Positions 1 through 9,189 of a DNA stretch of 64,000 nucleotides are shown here, piece after piece. The position numbers and the translations under genes were made by a program. Positions within the stretch are counted from its first letter, which is position 1, and every line of letters starts with the position of its first letter. The stretch is from positions 1 through 64,000 of the forward strand of contig NZ_LMEV01000012.1 of assembly GCF_001426505.1 (NCBI RefSeq), in the 5' to 3' direction. The DNA comes from Variovorax sp. Root473 (GTDB taxonomy: Bacteria; Pseudomonadota; Gammaproteobacteria; Burkholderiales; Burkholderiaceae_C). The notes beneath the pieces were generated by a model that worked only from the letters and a program-made list of their open reading frames with translations, had not been told where the DNA came from and made no database searches.

Positions 1-156
1 GGCCAGGGCGGCCACGGCATCGGGCGAGGCGTCCGGGCCCATGAGCATCTGCGCGGCATTGCCAGGCAGGATCTCCAGGACCAGGAAAACAATGACCGAG
101 GCGCCGATCAGGGTGCCGATCAGCGTCAAGGTGCGCTTGAGCAGGAACAGACCCAT
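1..156 (-). CDS. ABC transporter permease, dipeptide/oligopeptide type, N-terminal part (runs off window)
   Basis: Only the first 52 codons are present; the gene continues beyond the left edge. The ATG is at 156. The visible protein opens with Met-Gly-Leu-Phe-Leu-Leu-Lys-Arg, then one hydrophobic segment (about residues 10-25), then Leu-Pro-Gly-Asn-Ala-Ala and Met-Leu-Met-Gly-Pro-Asp-Ala-Ser. A short cytoplasmic start, a first membrane helix and an 'LPG(N/D)A...LG' stretch are typical of DppB/OppB-like inner-membrane permeases of peptide/nickel-type ABC importers. The substrate cannot be read from this fragment. It lies downstream of the tartrate dehydrogenase gene on the same strand, separated by a 182-base gap that holds a hairpin repeat, so co-transcription is uncertain. 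Confidence 0.7.
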   Translation of the reverse strand, partial: MGLFLLKRTLTLIGTLIGASVIVFLVLEILPGNAAQMLMGPDASPDAVAALA

Positions 157-201
157 GGTTCAGTGGCTCCGTTTTTTGTCGCTGTTCGGGGCGTGTGCCC
201 A

Positions 202-282
202 GGCCACCGGGTACTTCCCTCCGCGAATGTCCCCCGGCCTGCGGCCTCCTCCTTGATTTCGCTGCGGGAAGCACCCAGTGCC
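202..282. repeat. long imperfect inverted repeat (intergenic hairpin element)
   Basis: The arm at 202-225 is nearly complementary to the arm at 260-282; shared cores are ACTTCCC/GGGAAG and ACC(G/A)GGT-like flanks. The loop contains GGCCTGCGGCC. The element fills most of the gap between the dehydrogenase and the ABC permease genes. I associate sequences of this kind with dispersed intergenic repeats in Variovorax-like genomes, but only one copy is present here. It could act as a terminator or processing site. Confidence 0.5.
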
Positions 283-338
283 CTGAGCACGGGGACGCAG
301 CGCGTTGCGTCCAACGCAAGGAGGAAGGCCAGGCGGCG

Positions 339-1430
339 TCATGCCGAAGCGATGCACTCGGCAATCGCACATCCCACGTCCACCGTGTTGGCCGTGCCGC
401 CCATGTCGCGTGTGCGCGGGCCTTCGCTCAGCACGGTCTCGATCGCCGAGATCACGGCGGCCGAGGCTTGTGCGTACACGGGGTCATCGTTGCCCAGGTG
501 GTCGAGCATGAGCGCGGCCGACCAGATCTGGCCGATGGGGTTGGCGATGCCCTTGCCCGCGATGTCGGGCGCGGAGCCGTGCACCGGCTCGAAGAGCGAG
601 GGGAACTTGCGTTCGGGGTTCAGGTTGGCCGAGGGCGCGATGCCGATGGTGCCGGTGCAGGCCGGGCCCAGGTCGGAGAGGATGTCGCCGAACAGGTTGG
701 AGGCCACGACCACGTCGAACCAGTCGGGGTGCTGCACGAAGTGCGCGCACAGAATGTCGATGTGGTACTTGCTCGTCGCCACGTCGGGGTAGCGCGTGGC
801 GATTTCGGCCAGGCGCTCGTCCCAGTAGGGCATGGTGATGGAGATGCCGTTCGACTTGGTGGCGGCCACCAGGTTCTTGCGCTTGCGGCGGTTGGCGAGC
901 TGGAACGCGTAGTCGATGATGCGGTCGACGCCCACGCGCGTGAACACGGCTTCCTGGATCGCCATTTCGCGCGGCGTGCCTTCGAACAGGCGCCCGCCCA
1001 CCGAGGTGTATTCGCCTTCGGTGTTCTCGCGCACGACGAGGAAGTCGATGTCACCCGGCTTGCGGTGCGCCAGCGGGCCGGGCACGCCGGGCATCAGGCG
1101 CACGGGGCGCAGGTTGACGTACTGGTCGAAGTCGCGGCGGATCTTGATGAGCAGGCCCCACACGGCGACGTGGTCGGGCACCTTGGCGGGGTCGCCCACG
1201 GCACCGAAGTAGATGGCGTCGTGGCCCTGGATCTTGTCGGCCCAGTCGGCCGGCATCATCAGGCCGGTGCGCACGTAGTGGTCGCTGCCCCAGTCGAAAT
1301 GGTCGTACGCGAAATCGATGCCGAAGCGACGACTCACCGCGTCGAGCACGCGCAGGCCCTCGGGCATGACTTCGACGCCGATGCCGTCTCCGGGAATGAC
1401 GGCAATCCTGTGCTTTTGCTTCTGCTGCAT
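339..1430 (-). CDS. ttuC: tartrate dehydrogenase/decarboxylase or D-malate dehydrogenase (TtuC/DmlA family)
   Basis: A 363-residue NAD-dependent beta-decarboxylating dehydrogenase of the isocitrate/isopropylmalate family. The protein opens with IAVIPGDGIGVEV, the family N-terminal strand and loop, and has the substrate-binding block FLVVRENTEGEYTSVGG near residue 130. The metal and cofactor region follows (VVASNLFGDILSD near 225) with LFEPVHGSAPDIAGKGIANP near 285. Length and motifs match TtuC/DmlA, which oxidise tartrate or D-malate; sequence alone does not separate these from 3-isopropylmalate dehydrogenase variants, but the HFDWGSDHY stretch is typical of TtuC. The ATG at 1430 is preferred over an upstream in-frame ATG because the family homology starts at MQQKQKHRIAV. 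A glycerate kinase of the TtuD type lies about 31 kb away; in tartrate users both serve the same pathway. Confidence 0.88.
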   Translation of the reverse strand: MQQKQKHRIAVIPGDGIGVEVMPEGLRVLDAVSRRFGIDFAYDHFDWGSDHYVRTGLMMPADWADKIQGHDAIYFGAVGDPAKVPDHVAVWGLLIKIRRDFDQYVNLRPVRLMPGVPGPLAHRKPGDIDFLVVRENTEGEYTSVGGRLFEGTPREMAIQEAVFTRVGVDRIIDYAFQLANRRKRKNLVAATKSNGISITMPYWDERLAEIATRYPDVATSKYHIDILCAHFVQHPDWFDVVVASNLFGDILSDLGPACTGTIGIAPSANLNPERKFPSLFEPVHGSAPDIAGKGIANPIGQIWSAALMLDHLGNDDPVYAQASAAVISAIETVLSEGPRTRDMGGTANTVDVGCAIAECIASA

Positions 1431-1597
1431 TGACTCAACCTGTTCCTGAACCGTTTCGAAAAGGCGCGAGCGCTCGTGGCACCGGCCCGTCAAAAAATTC
1501 TAGGAGCGGGTGGGGGCTGTGCGATGGGGGTTGGCACCCACCATGCATTGACAAAATGAGAAGGCTAAAACGCCTGAACACGAGGGAGGTTAAGCAA

Positions 1598-1611
1598 TTG
1601 ATGGTCATCAA
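1598..1611. promoter_or_regulatory. inverted repeat TTGATG-GT-CATCAA, candidate operator
   Basis: A perfect 6-bp inverted repeat with a 2-base spacer in the 272-base region between the divergent ttuC and aldo/keto reductase genes, about 170 bases upstream of the ttuC start and 90 upstream of the reductase start. It is AT-rich compared with its surroundings. No regulator gene adjoins it, so the binding protein is unknown. Confidence 0.4.
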
Positions 1612-1622
1612 ACTGACTTGAA

Positions 1623-1639
1623 CTTCTAAAAATTAGAAG
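1623..1639. promoter_or_regulatory. 17-bp palindrome CTTCTAA-AAA-TTAGAAG, candidate operator
   Basis: A perfect 7-bp inverted repeat with a 3-base centre, 12 bases from the TTGATG palindrome and 64 bases before the aldo/keto reductase ATG. In such GC-rich DNA this AT-rich dyad is unlikely to be fortuitous. It may be an operator or overlap a promoter for the reductase gene. Confidence 0.45.
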
Positions 1640-1702
1640 GCATTGAGGCGAAAAACCCGTACCCGCGCAGTTGCAGGGAGGCCCCTGCGTACGATCGTGC
1701 CC

Positions 1703-2560
1703 ATGCGAACACTTCCACTCCCCACCGGCGGCGAGATGCCGGTTCTCGGTCTTGGTACCTGGCGCATGGGCGAAGACGCCACCCGTCGCGCGGCCGAGGT
1801 GGCCGCGGTGCGCGAGGCCATCGGCCTGGGCTACCGCTTGATCGACACGGCCGAGATGTATGGCGAGGGCGGCGCCGAGACCGTGGTCGGCCAGGCCGTG
1901 GCCGAGGCGCTGCGCGCGGGCGATGTGCGGCGCGACGCGCTCTTCATCGTCAGCAAGGTCTATCCGCACAACGCGAGCCGGCGCGGCACGGGCCAGGCCT
2001 GCGAGCGCAGCCTGGCGCGACTCGGGCTGGACCGCATCGACCTGTACCTGCTGCACTGGCGCGGCAACCACCCGCTGGCGCACACGGTCGAGGCGATGCA
2101 CGAACTGGTGGCGGCCGGCCGCATCGCCCATTGGGGGGTGAGCAACTTCGACACCGACGACATGCAGGCGCTGGCGCAGGTCATCGGACAAGGCCCCGCT
2201 TGTGCGGCCAACCAGGTGTACCTGTCGCTCGGCGAGCGCGGCCCCGAGTTCGACCTGCTGCCCTGGCAGCGCGAACGCGGCGTGCCGCTGATGGCCTATA
2301 GCCCGATCGACCAGGGCGCGCTGGCGGGGGACGAGGCACTGGGCCGGCTGGCGGCCGACCTCGGCGTGAGCGCCGCGCAGCTGGCGCTGGCCGCGGTCAT
2401 CGCGCGGCCGGGCGTGGCGGCGATTCCGAAGGCGGTGCGCAGCGCGCACCTGAAAGAAAACAGGGCCGCCGCCGAGCTGCAGCTCGATGCGACGACCCTG
2501 GCGGCGTTGGACCGGATCTATCCGGTGCCGAAGCGCAAGACGCCGTTGGCGATGATCTAG
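1703..2560 (+). CDS. aldo/keto reductase
   Basis: A 285-residue NAD(P)H-dependent reductase with a TIM-barrel fold. The family start LPTGGEMPVLGLGTWRMGE is followed by the catalytic Asp/Tyr stretch LIDTAEMYGEG (about residues 45-55), the Lys in FIVSKVYPHN (about 80) and the His in YLLHWRG (about 115). The cofactor-binding region near the C-terminus reads VAAIPKAVRSAHLKEN. The start at 1703 (MRTLPLPTGG) is chosen because the 20 codons before it show no family similarity. It is transcribed away from ttuC. The physiological substrate is unknown; members of this group reduce small aldehydes and ketoaldehydes. It converges on the permease gene, with only 16 bases between stops. Confidence 0.85.
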   Translation: MRTLPLPTGGEMPVLGLGTWRMGEDATRRAAEVAAVREAIGLGYRLIDTAEMYGEGGAETVVGQAVAEALRAGDVRRDALFIVSKVYPHNASRRGTGQACERSLARLGLDRIDLYLLHWRGNHPLAHTVEAMHELVAAGRIAHWGVSNFDTDDMQALAQVIGQGPACAANQVYLSLGERGPEFDLLPWQRERGVPLMAYSPIDQGALAGDEALGRLAADLGVSAAQLALAAVIARPGVAAIPKAVRSAHLKENRAAAELQLDATTLAALDRIYPVPKRKTPLAMI

Positions 2561-2576
2561 TTAAAGCAAGGTCTGC

Positions 2577-4067
<1,491 letters not shown>

Positions 4068-4150
4068 CGTTGTCTCCTGGCGCGGCGAGGGGAACGGAGC
4101 AGTGATGCGCGTCGCAGAGCCGTCGCGCACACCAGTTGTGTACGCGAAAC

Positions 4151-4158
4151 TGTATACA
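4151..4158. promoter_or_regulatory. TGTATACA palindrome upstream of the purine permease
   Basis: Sequence context AAACTGTATACAATTT, in the gap between the GntR gene and the xanthine-type permease. It is one of five such sites in front of purine or ureide genes (others at 7355, 29110, 31033 and a variant at 62294). I infer it is an operator for an FCD-type GntR regulator. Confidence 0.6.
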
Positions 4159-4246
4159 ATTTATGCAGCAATCCGGATTCAGGTAAACCCGAATCCGTTG
4201 AAGAAGCTCTGTGGGCGCTGTGCCGGCGACGCGCTGGCCAGGCAAT

Positions 4247-5008
4247 TCAGGCCAGCAGCGCCTTCACCAGGTCGAGCTGCCGATCAGGCTTTTCGGTGCC
4301 CAGTTCAAGGCTCGCCTCGATGCGTTCGAGGTGCTCGATCATGCAGGTGACGGCTGCTTCCACATCGCCCTTGCGGCACAGGCGCAGCAAGTCGGAGTGC
4401 TCGTCGGACGAGCAGTGCGGGTCGTTCGACGAGTGGTAGAGCATCGCGATCAGCGAGCTGCGCGCGACCAGCTCGCGCACCATTTCAGCAAGCGTGTGAT
4501 TGCCCGTGGCTTCGGCCAGCGCGACGTGGAAGTCGCCCAGCAATTTCTCGCGCACCGTGCCCATGGTGGTGCTCTGGCGCAGCGCGGTGCGCTCGAACTT
4601 GATGTGCTGCTCCAGCGCCTGGTAGTCGCGCGGCCGCGCGTTGGCGATGAACAGGCGCACCACCTCGCGCTCGAGGATGCGGCGCACGGCGAACACTTCG
4701 CGCGCCTCGTCCACCGTGGGCTGGCAGACGAAGGCGCCCTTGTCGGGAATCATCTCGATGAGCTTGTCCTTCGACAGCATCAGGAGCGCCGCGCGCACCT
4801 TGGTGCGGCTCACCGAGTAGACGCGGCCCAGCGCCTCTTCGCGCAGCCAGGTGCCCGGCGGCAGGCGCTTCTCGACGATCGCGGTAGCGATGTCGTTGGC
4901 GATGCTCTCGATGGAACTGTTCTTGTCGGCCAGCGCCGCGCCGTTCTCGGCCGGTGCGGCAACGGCGGTTGCGGAGGAGGCGGATGGTTTGGAACTGGCG
5001 CGGGGCAT
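4247..5008 (-). CDS. GntR-family transcriptional regulator, FCD subfamily
   Basis: A 253-residue regulator. After a low-complexity N-terminus of about 30 residues, a winged helix-turn-helix runs from SSIESIANDIATAIVEKRLPPGTWLREEALGR to KDKLIEMIPDKGAFV, followed by an all-helical FCD ligand domain with FHVALAEATGNHTL and two His-containing helices (near HSSNDPH..SDEHSDLL and CMIEHLERIE) that in this family usually hold a metal. The start at 5008 (MPRASSKPS) is 14 bases after the stop of the racemase gene, so it is the third gene of the permease-racemase-regulator operon. It closely resembles the second FCD regulator at 28414-29088 in helix order and motifs. I infer that it controls the purine/ureide genes through TGTATACA sites; the inducer is unknown. 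Confidence 0.88.
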   Translation of the reverse strand: MPRASSKPSASSATAVAAPAENGAALADKNSSIESIANDIATAIVEKRLPPGTWLREEALGRVYSVSRTKVRAALLMLSKDKLIEMIPDKGAFVCQPTVDEAREVFAVRRILEREVVRLFIANARPRDYQALEQHIKFERTALRQSTTMGTVREKLLGDFHVALAEATGNHTLAEMVRELVARSSLIAMLYHSSNDPHCSSDEHSDLLRLCRKGDVEAAVTCMIEHLERIEASLELGTEKPDRQLDLVKALLA

Positions 5009-5022
5009 CCGTCGATTGTGGC

Positions 5023-5760
5023 TCAGCGCGTGAGCGTGAAGGCCTCGAGCGCGCCAATGATCGGCTTGGGCAAAGGCCTTGCGAGCTCGTCGCGCTTGCT
5101 GGTGCGCAGCTTCAGCGCCACCAGTGATTCGATGAGCTTGGTGCCTGCGGCCACGCCGTCGATCACCGGCACGCCGAGCACCTGCTCGATGTGCGCGCAC
5201 AGGTCGGCCATGCCGGCGCAGCCGAGCACGATGCAGTCGGCGCCGTCTTCTTCCAGCGCGCGCCGGCATTCGTCGACGATGCGCTCGCGCGCGTTGGAAC
5301 CGGGCTCTTCCAGTTCGAGCACCGGCAGCTCGCAGGCGCGCACGTTGGCGCAGAAGCGCTCCATGCCGTAGATCTCGGCCAGGTGCCAGGCCTGGCCCAT
5401 GGTGCGGCCCAGCGTGGTCACCACGCTGAAGCGGCTGCCGATCATGCTGGCCAGGTGCATCGCGGCTTCGGCGATGCCGACCACGGGGCCGCGCGCGAGT
5501 TCGCGTGCGGCCTTCAGGCCCGGGTCGCCGAAGCAGGCGATCACGTAGCCGTCCATGCCGTCGCGCTCGCCCGCGGCGATCTCCTGCAGCAACCCTGGCA
5601 CGGCCAGCGCCTCGTCGTAATGGCTCTCGATGGAGACCGGCCCCATGGCCGGGCTCACGGCCACGATCTCGGTGCCGGCGTGCGCCACCGCGCGGGCGCA
5701 GGCACCGATCTTCTCGGTCATGCGCCAGGTGGTGTTGGGGTTGATGATCTTGATGCGCAC
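5023..5760 (-). CDS. hydantoin/allantoin racemase (Asp/Glu racemase superfamily)
   Basis: A 245-residue cofactor-independent racemase starting with GTG at 5760, preceded by a GGGAG ribosome binding site. It starts RIKIINPNTTWRMTEKIG, the hydantoin racemase N-terminus. Two Cys residues, in IACFGDPGL (about residue 75) and VLGCAGMADL (about 180), match the two-base catalytic pair of the family. Neighbours are an allantoin-type permease upstream and an FCD regulator downstream, so allantoin racemase (interconverting R- and S-allantoin ahead of allantoinase) is the most likely role; hydantoin racemase or another racemase is possible. Confidence 0.82.
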   Translation of the reverse strand: MRIKIINPNTTWRMTEKIGACARAVAHAGTEIVAVSPAMGPVSIESHYDEALAVPGLLQEIAAGERDGMDGYVIACFGDPGLKAARELARGPVVGIAEAAMHLASMIGSRFSVVTTLGRTMGQAWHLAEIYGMERFCANVRACELPVLELEEPGSNARERIVDECRRALEEDGADCIVLGCAGMADLCAHIEQVLGVPVIDGVAAGTKLIESLVALKLRTSKRDELARPLPKPIIGALEAFTLTR

Positions 5761-5787
5761 GGCGCGCTCCCTTCTTCAGTCAGTGTT

Positions 5788-7281
5788 TCAGGTCTTGTGG
5801 TTGCGGTTCAGCAGCACGTAGAGCACGAAGCCCAGGCCCATGCCGATGAACCACGCATAGTTGGCGGCGCCGCGCAGCGTCGGCACCATCACGCAAAGAA
5901 TCGGTACCAGTGCGGACGGCACCAGCGCCTGGATCGCCTTCGGGTTGTAGCCGCCGCTGTACCAGTACTTGCCCTTCGGGCTCATTGTGTAGAGCGCGTC
6001 GACGTCGATGCGCTGCCTGCGCACGATGTAGTAGTCGGCAATCAGAATGCCGAACAGCGGCCCGATGAACGAACCCAGCACGTCCAGCGTGTAGTGGATG
6101 ACCTCGGGGCTGTTGTAAAGGTTCCAGGGTGTGAGAAACACCGAACCCACTGCGGCGATCATGCCGCCCGTGCGCCAGCTGATGTGCTGCGGCGCCACGT
6201 TCGAGAAGTCGAAGGCCGGCGACACGAAATTGGCCACGATGTTGATGCCGATGGTCGCGATCATGAAGGTCAGCGCGCCCAGCACGACGGCCGTGGTGCT
6301 GTCGATCTTGCCCACGGTGTGCACCGGGTCGGTGATCAGTTCACCGAAAACGGGCAGCGTGGCGGCCGTGGTGATCACGGTGAGCAGCGAGAAGAACACG
6401 AAGTTGACCGGCAGGCCCCAGAAGTTGCCCTTCTTCACTGCATCGAAGCTCTTGCCGTAGCGTGAGAAGTCGCCGAAGTTGAGCATCGGGCCGCTGAAGT
6501 AGCTCACCACCAGCGCGATGGCCGAGAGCATCACGGGCAGCGCGTCCCAGCCCTGGAACTTGATGCCGCCCAGGTTGAGGTCGATGTTCTGCCAGCCGGC
6601 CTTCCACACCAGCCAGCCGCACAGCACGGCCATCACCACGTACACGGCCGGGCCCGCCCAGTCGATGAACTTGCGGATGGCTTCCATGCCGTGCCAGAAC
6701 ACGAAGGCCTGCAGCACCCACATGACCATGAACGCCACCCAGCCCAGCGCCGAGAGGCCGACGAAGCCGTACTGCGCCACATCGGCGTACGGCGCGAGGC
6801 CCGGCGCCATGTGCAGCGCCAGCACCATGAAGGCCGCCGACGCCAGGTAGGTCTGCACGCCGTACCAGGCCACCGCGATCAGCCCGCGGATGATGGCCGG
6901 GATGTTGGCACCCAGCACGCCGAACGAGGCGCGGCACACCACGGGGTAGGGCACGCCCGTCACCTGGCTGGGCTTGGCCACCAGGTTGCAGAAGATCTGC
7001 ACGATCACGATGCCCACCAGCAGCGCCACCAGCACCTGCCAGCTCGACAGGCCCAGCGCGAACAGGCTGCCGGCCGTGATGTAGCCGCCCACGCTGTGCA
7101 CGTCGGACATCCAGAACGCAAAGATGTTGTATTGGCCCCAGGTCTGCTTCTTGAGCGGCGCGAGGTCCTCGTTGGTCAGGCGCGGGTCGTAGCCCGGCTT
7201 GATGAGGGCGTTCGATTCCGCGTGCGGCGCGATGCCGGCTTCGCTGGCCCCCGCGGGGGCATGGCTGGCGACTGTGCTCAT
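5788..7281 (-). CDS. NCS1-family permease, probably allantoin
   Basis: A 497-residue membrane protein with about twelve hydrophobic segments. The N-terminal block RLTNEDLAPLKKQTWGQYNIFAFWMSDVHSVGGY and the VTGVPYPVVCRASFGVLGANIPAIIRGLIAVAWYGVQ block are hallmarks of nucleobase:cation symporter-1 carriers (hydantoin, allantoin, cytosine, uracil). Being first in an operon with an allantoin/hydantoin racemase makes allantoin the best guess for the substrate. ATG at 7281 follows GAGGAAAGACC. A perfect dodecamer TTTGTATACAAA lies 72-83 bases upstream of the start. Confidence 0.87.
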   Translation of the reverse strand: MSTVASHAPAGASEAGIAPHAESNALIKPGYDPRLTNEDLAPLKKQTWGQYNIFAFWMSDVHSVGGYITAGSLFALGLSSWQVLVALLVGIVIVQIFCNLVAKPSQVTGVPYPVVCRASFGVLGANIPAIIRGLIAVAWYGVQTYLASAAFMVLALHMAPGLAPYADVAQYGFVGLSALGWVAFMVMWVLQAFVFWHGMEAIRKFIDWAGPAVYVVMAVLCGWLVWKAGWQNIDLNLGGIKFQGWDALPVMLSAIALVVSYFSGPMLNFGDFSRYGKSFDAVKKGNFWGLPVNFVFFSLLTVITTAATLPVFGELITDPVHTVGKIDSTTAVVLGALTFMIATIGINIVANFVSPAFDFSNVAPQHISWRTGGMIAAVGSVFLTPWNLYNSPEVIHYTLDVLGSFIGPLFGILIADYYIVRRQRIDVDALYTMSPKGKYWYSGGYNPKAIQALVPSALVPILCVMVPTLRGAANYAWFIGMGLGFVLYVLLNRNHKT

Positions 7282-7352
7282 GGTCTTTCCTCGTGCGTGG
7301 TTGATGAGGGACTTTTTGACGCAAATTTCGCGCCGTCTTTATGGGTGCGTTA

Positions 7353-7364
7353 TTTGTATACAAA
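7353..7364. promoter_or_regulatory. TTTGTATACAAA palindrome upstream of the NCS1 permease operon
   Basis: A perfect 12-bp palindrome with TGTATACA at its centre (7355-7362), in the divergent region between the allantoin-type permease and the ECF sigma factor gene. It sits about 74 bases before the permease ATG. Same core as the sites at 4151, 29110 and 31033. Confidence 0.62.
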
Positions 7365-7474
7365 AATTGAACCCAATCAAGACCATGCGCAAAATCATAT
7401 ATCCGTAGATTCCCTGATGCATGCAGCGCAACGGTGGTGGCCGGGGCGACCCCACGGAGGAACCAAACCATTAC

Positions 7475-7495
7475 AATTGCGAACGGTTCGCATTT
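7475..7495. promoter_or_regulatory. Fur-box-like palindrome upstream of the sigma factor gene
   Basis: The core GCGAAC-G-GTTCGC (7479-7491) is a perfect inverted repeat flanked by AATT and ATTT, giving the outline of a proteobacterial Fur box (AATGNGAA...TTCNCATT). It lies about 40 bases before the ATG of an iron-type ECF sigma factor, where iron repression by Fur is expected. The binding protein is inferred from this context. Confidence 0.55.
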
Positions 7496-7532
7496 CAGTC
7501 GTTCCAAGCCCGCTCTCCAGAACTGCCCTCCC

Positions 7533-8036
7533 ATGCCCGCGGCCGGACCTTCCGTCACACCCATCGAAGCGCTCTACAGCGACCACCACGGCTGGCTGCT
7601 GGCGTGGCTGCGCCGCCGCCTGGGCGATGCCTGCGATGCGGCCGACCTGGCACACGACACCTTCGTGCGGCTCATGGTGTCCTCGCGTGCCGCCCCACTC
7701 GGCGACGAGCCGCGCGCGTTCCTCACGCACGTCGCCAAGGGATTGGTGGCGGACCATTGGCGCCGGCGCGAGGTGGAGCGCGCCTACCTCGAGGCGATCG
7801 CGCACCTGCCCGAGCCGCAGGCGCCTTCGCCCGAGGCCCGCATGCTCATCATCGAATCGCTGCTGCGCATCGAGGCGATGCTGGCCAGCCTTCCGGCGCG
7901 CACGCGGCAGGTCTTCCTGCTCGCGCAGTTCGAGGAGCTCACGCTCGCGCAGATCGCCGAGCGCGTGGCGATGCCCGTGATCACGGTGCGCCGTCACATC
8001 CACAAGGCGCTGGTCGCCTGCATGTCCGTGGCCTGA
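7533..8036 (+). CDS. ECF sigma factor, FecI type
   Basis: A 167-residue extracytoplasmic-function sigma factor. Region 2 is visible as YSDHHGWLLAWLRRRLGDACDAADLAHDTFVRLM (about residues 15-50), and region 4 as LPARTRQVFLLAQFEELTLAQIAERVAMPVITVRRHIHKAL (about 120-160). The start at 7533 gives the usual length. It is followed within 22 bases by a fecR-like anti-sigma gene and then a receptor with a signalling domain, which is the FecI/FecR/FecA arrangement: the loaded receptor signals through FecR to free the sigma factor, which transcribes the receptor operon. The Fur-like box in front suggests iron repression. Confidence 0.9.
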   Translation: MPAAGPSVTPIEALYSDHHGWLLAWLRRRLGDACDAADLAHDTFVRLMVSSRAAPLGDEPRAFLTHVAKGLVADHWRRREVERAYLEAIAHLPEPQAPSPEARMLIIESLLRIEAMLASLPARTRQVFLLAQFEELTLAQIAERVAMPVITVRRHIHKALVACMSVA

Positions 8037-8057
8037 GCGGCGTACGGTCCGAACGCG

Positions 8058-9035
8058 ATGAACCGTCCGCCGCCGCTGCAGGCCCACGCCGCGCCCGACC
8101 CGGCGCTGCTCAGCGAAGCCGCCGACTGGCTCCTGACCCTGCGCTACGGCGACAACGCCGCGCGTGCGCAGGCCAGCTTCGAACGCTGGTGCCAGCAGAG
8201 CCCCGCGCACGGCCAGGCCTGGGCGCGGGCCGAGGCCATGCTGGGCGTGTTCGCGCAGGTGCCGCCCGACATCGGCAAGGACACCTTCCGGGCTTTGCAA
8301 AGACCCAGCCGCCGGCGCGGCATGGGCATGCTGGGCGCGCTGCTGCTGGCCGCGCCGGCCGGCTGGCTCGCATGGCGCCACATGCCCTGGCGCGAGTGGA
8401 GCGCCGACGTGGCCACGGCCACCGGCGAGCGCCGCTCGATGGTGCTGGCGGACGGCTCGCAGGTGGTGCTCAACACCGCCAGCGCGGTCGACATCGTGTT
8501 CACCGCCGCCGAACGGCGCATCCAGTTGCAGGCGGGCGAGATCCTCGTCACCACGCATGCCGACCCGTCGCCCACGTACCGGCCGTTCGTGGTGCAGACG
8601 CCGCAGGGCACGGTGCGAGCCCTGGGCACGCGCTTCAGCGTGCGCCGCCTCGACGACCACACCACCCGTGTCGCGGTGATCGAACAGGCTGTCGACATCC
8701 GTCCGGCGAATGGCGCTTCGCGCGTGCTGCGGGCCGGCACGCGGGCCGATTTCGAAATCGGGCGCATCGGCCCCGAGGCCGCCGTGGAGAGCAGCGCCAC
8801 GCTGTGGGAGCAAGGCATGCTGCTCGCGCGGAACATGCGGCTCGAAGACGTGGTCGCCGAAATGGGCCGCTACCGCAGCGGCGTGCTGCGCTGCCATCCG
8901 GCGGTCGCCGACCTGCGGGTGTCGGGCGCCGTGTCGCTGGCCGACACCGACGCCGGGCTCGCGCTGCTGGCGCGCTCGCTGCCATTGCGCATCGAGCAGA
9001 CGACCCGGTACTGGGTCACCGTGGCGCCGCGCTAG
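8058..9035 (+). CDS. FecR-family anti-sigma / sigma regulator
   Basis: A 325-residue protein with an N-terminal DUF4880-type cytoplasmic region (EAADWLLTLRYGDNAARAQASFERWCQQSP, about residues 20-50), one membrane helix at about 92-110 (MGMLGALLLAAPAGWLAW) and the periplasmic FecR domain (GERRSMVLADGSQVVLNTASAVDIVF; VQTPQGTVRALGTRFSVRR). A C-terminal STN-like subdomain interacting with the receptor is expected (RYRSGVLRCHPAVADLRVSG). It lies between the sigma factor and the receptor genes, which fits signal relay from outer membrane to sigma factor. Confidence 0.9.
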   Translation: MNRPPPLQAHAAPDPALLSEAADWLLTLRYGDNAARAQASFERWCQQSPAHGQAWARAEAMLGVFAQVPPDIGKDTFRALQRPSRRRGMGMLGALLLAAPAGWLAWRHMPWREWSADVATATGERRSMVLADGSQVVLNTASAVDIVFTAAERRIQLQAGEILVTTHADPSPTYRPFVVQTPQGTVRALGTRFSVRRLDDHTTRVAVIEQAVDIRPANGASRVLRAGTRADFEIGRIGPEAAVESSATLWEQGMLLARNMRLEDVVAEMGRYRSGVLRCHPAVADLRVSGAVSLADTDAGLALLARSLPLRIEQTTRYWVTVAPR

Positions 9036-9189
9036 TGGCGCGCACGGTTTTTCTGCACGGCCGCCTCGTCGGTCGAAAAAATTTCGCGCGCAGGTGATCA
9101 CTTTTTTCGTCTCGTCCGGTGTGAGGGGGAATGACGCATCGATGCCGATGCGCTCTCCCGCCATCACAGACACCAAAGGACGCAGACCC

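Noticed and set aside
7355-7362. TGTATACA sites as mere -10 promoter boxes
   Set aside because: TATACA could serve as a -10 element, but the full palindrome with matching flanks, the varied orientation and distances to start codons, and the limitation to purine genes favour an operator. Not excluded at single sites.
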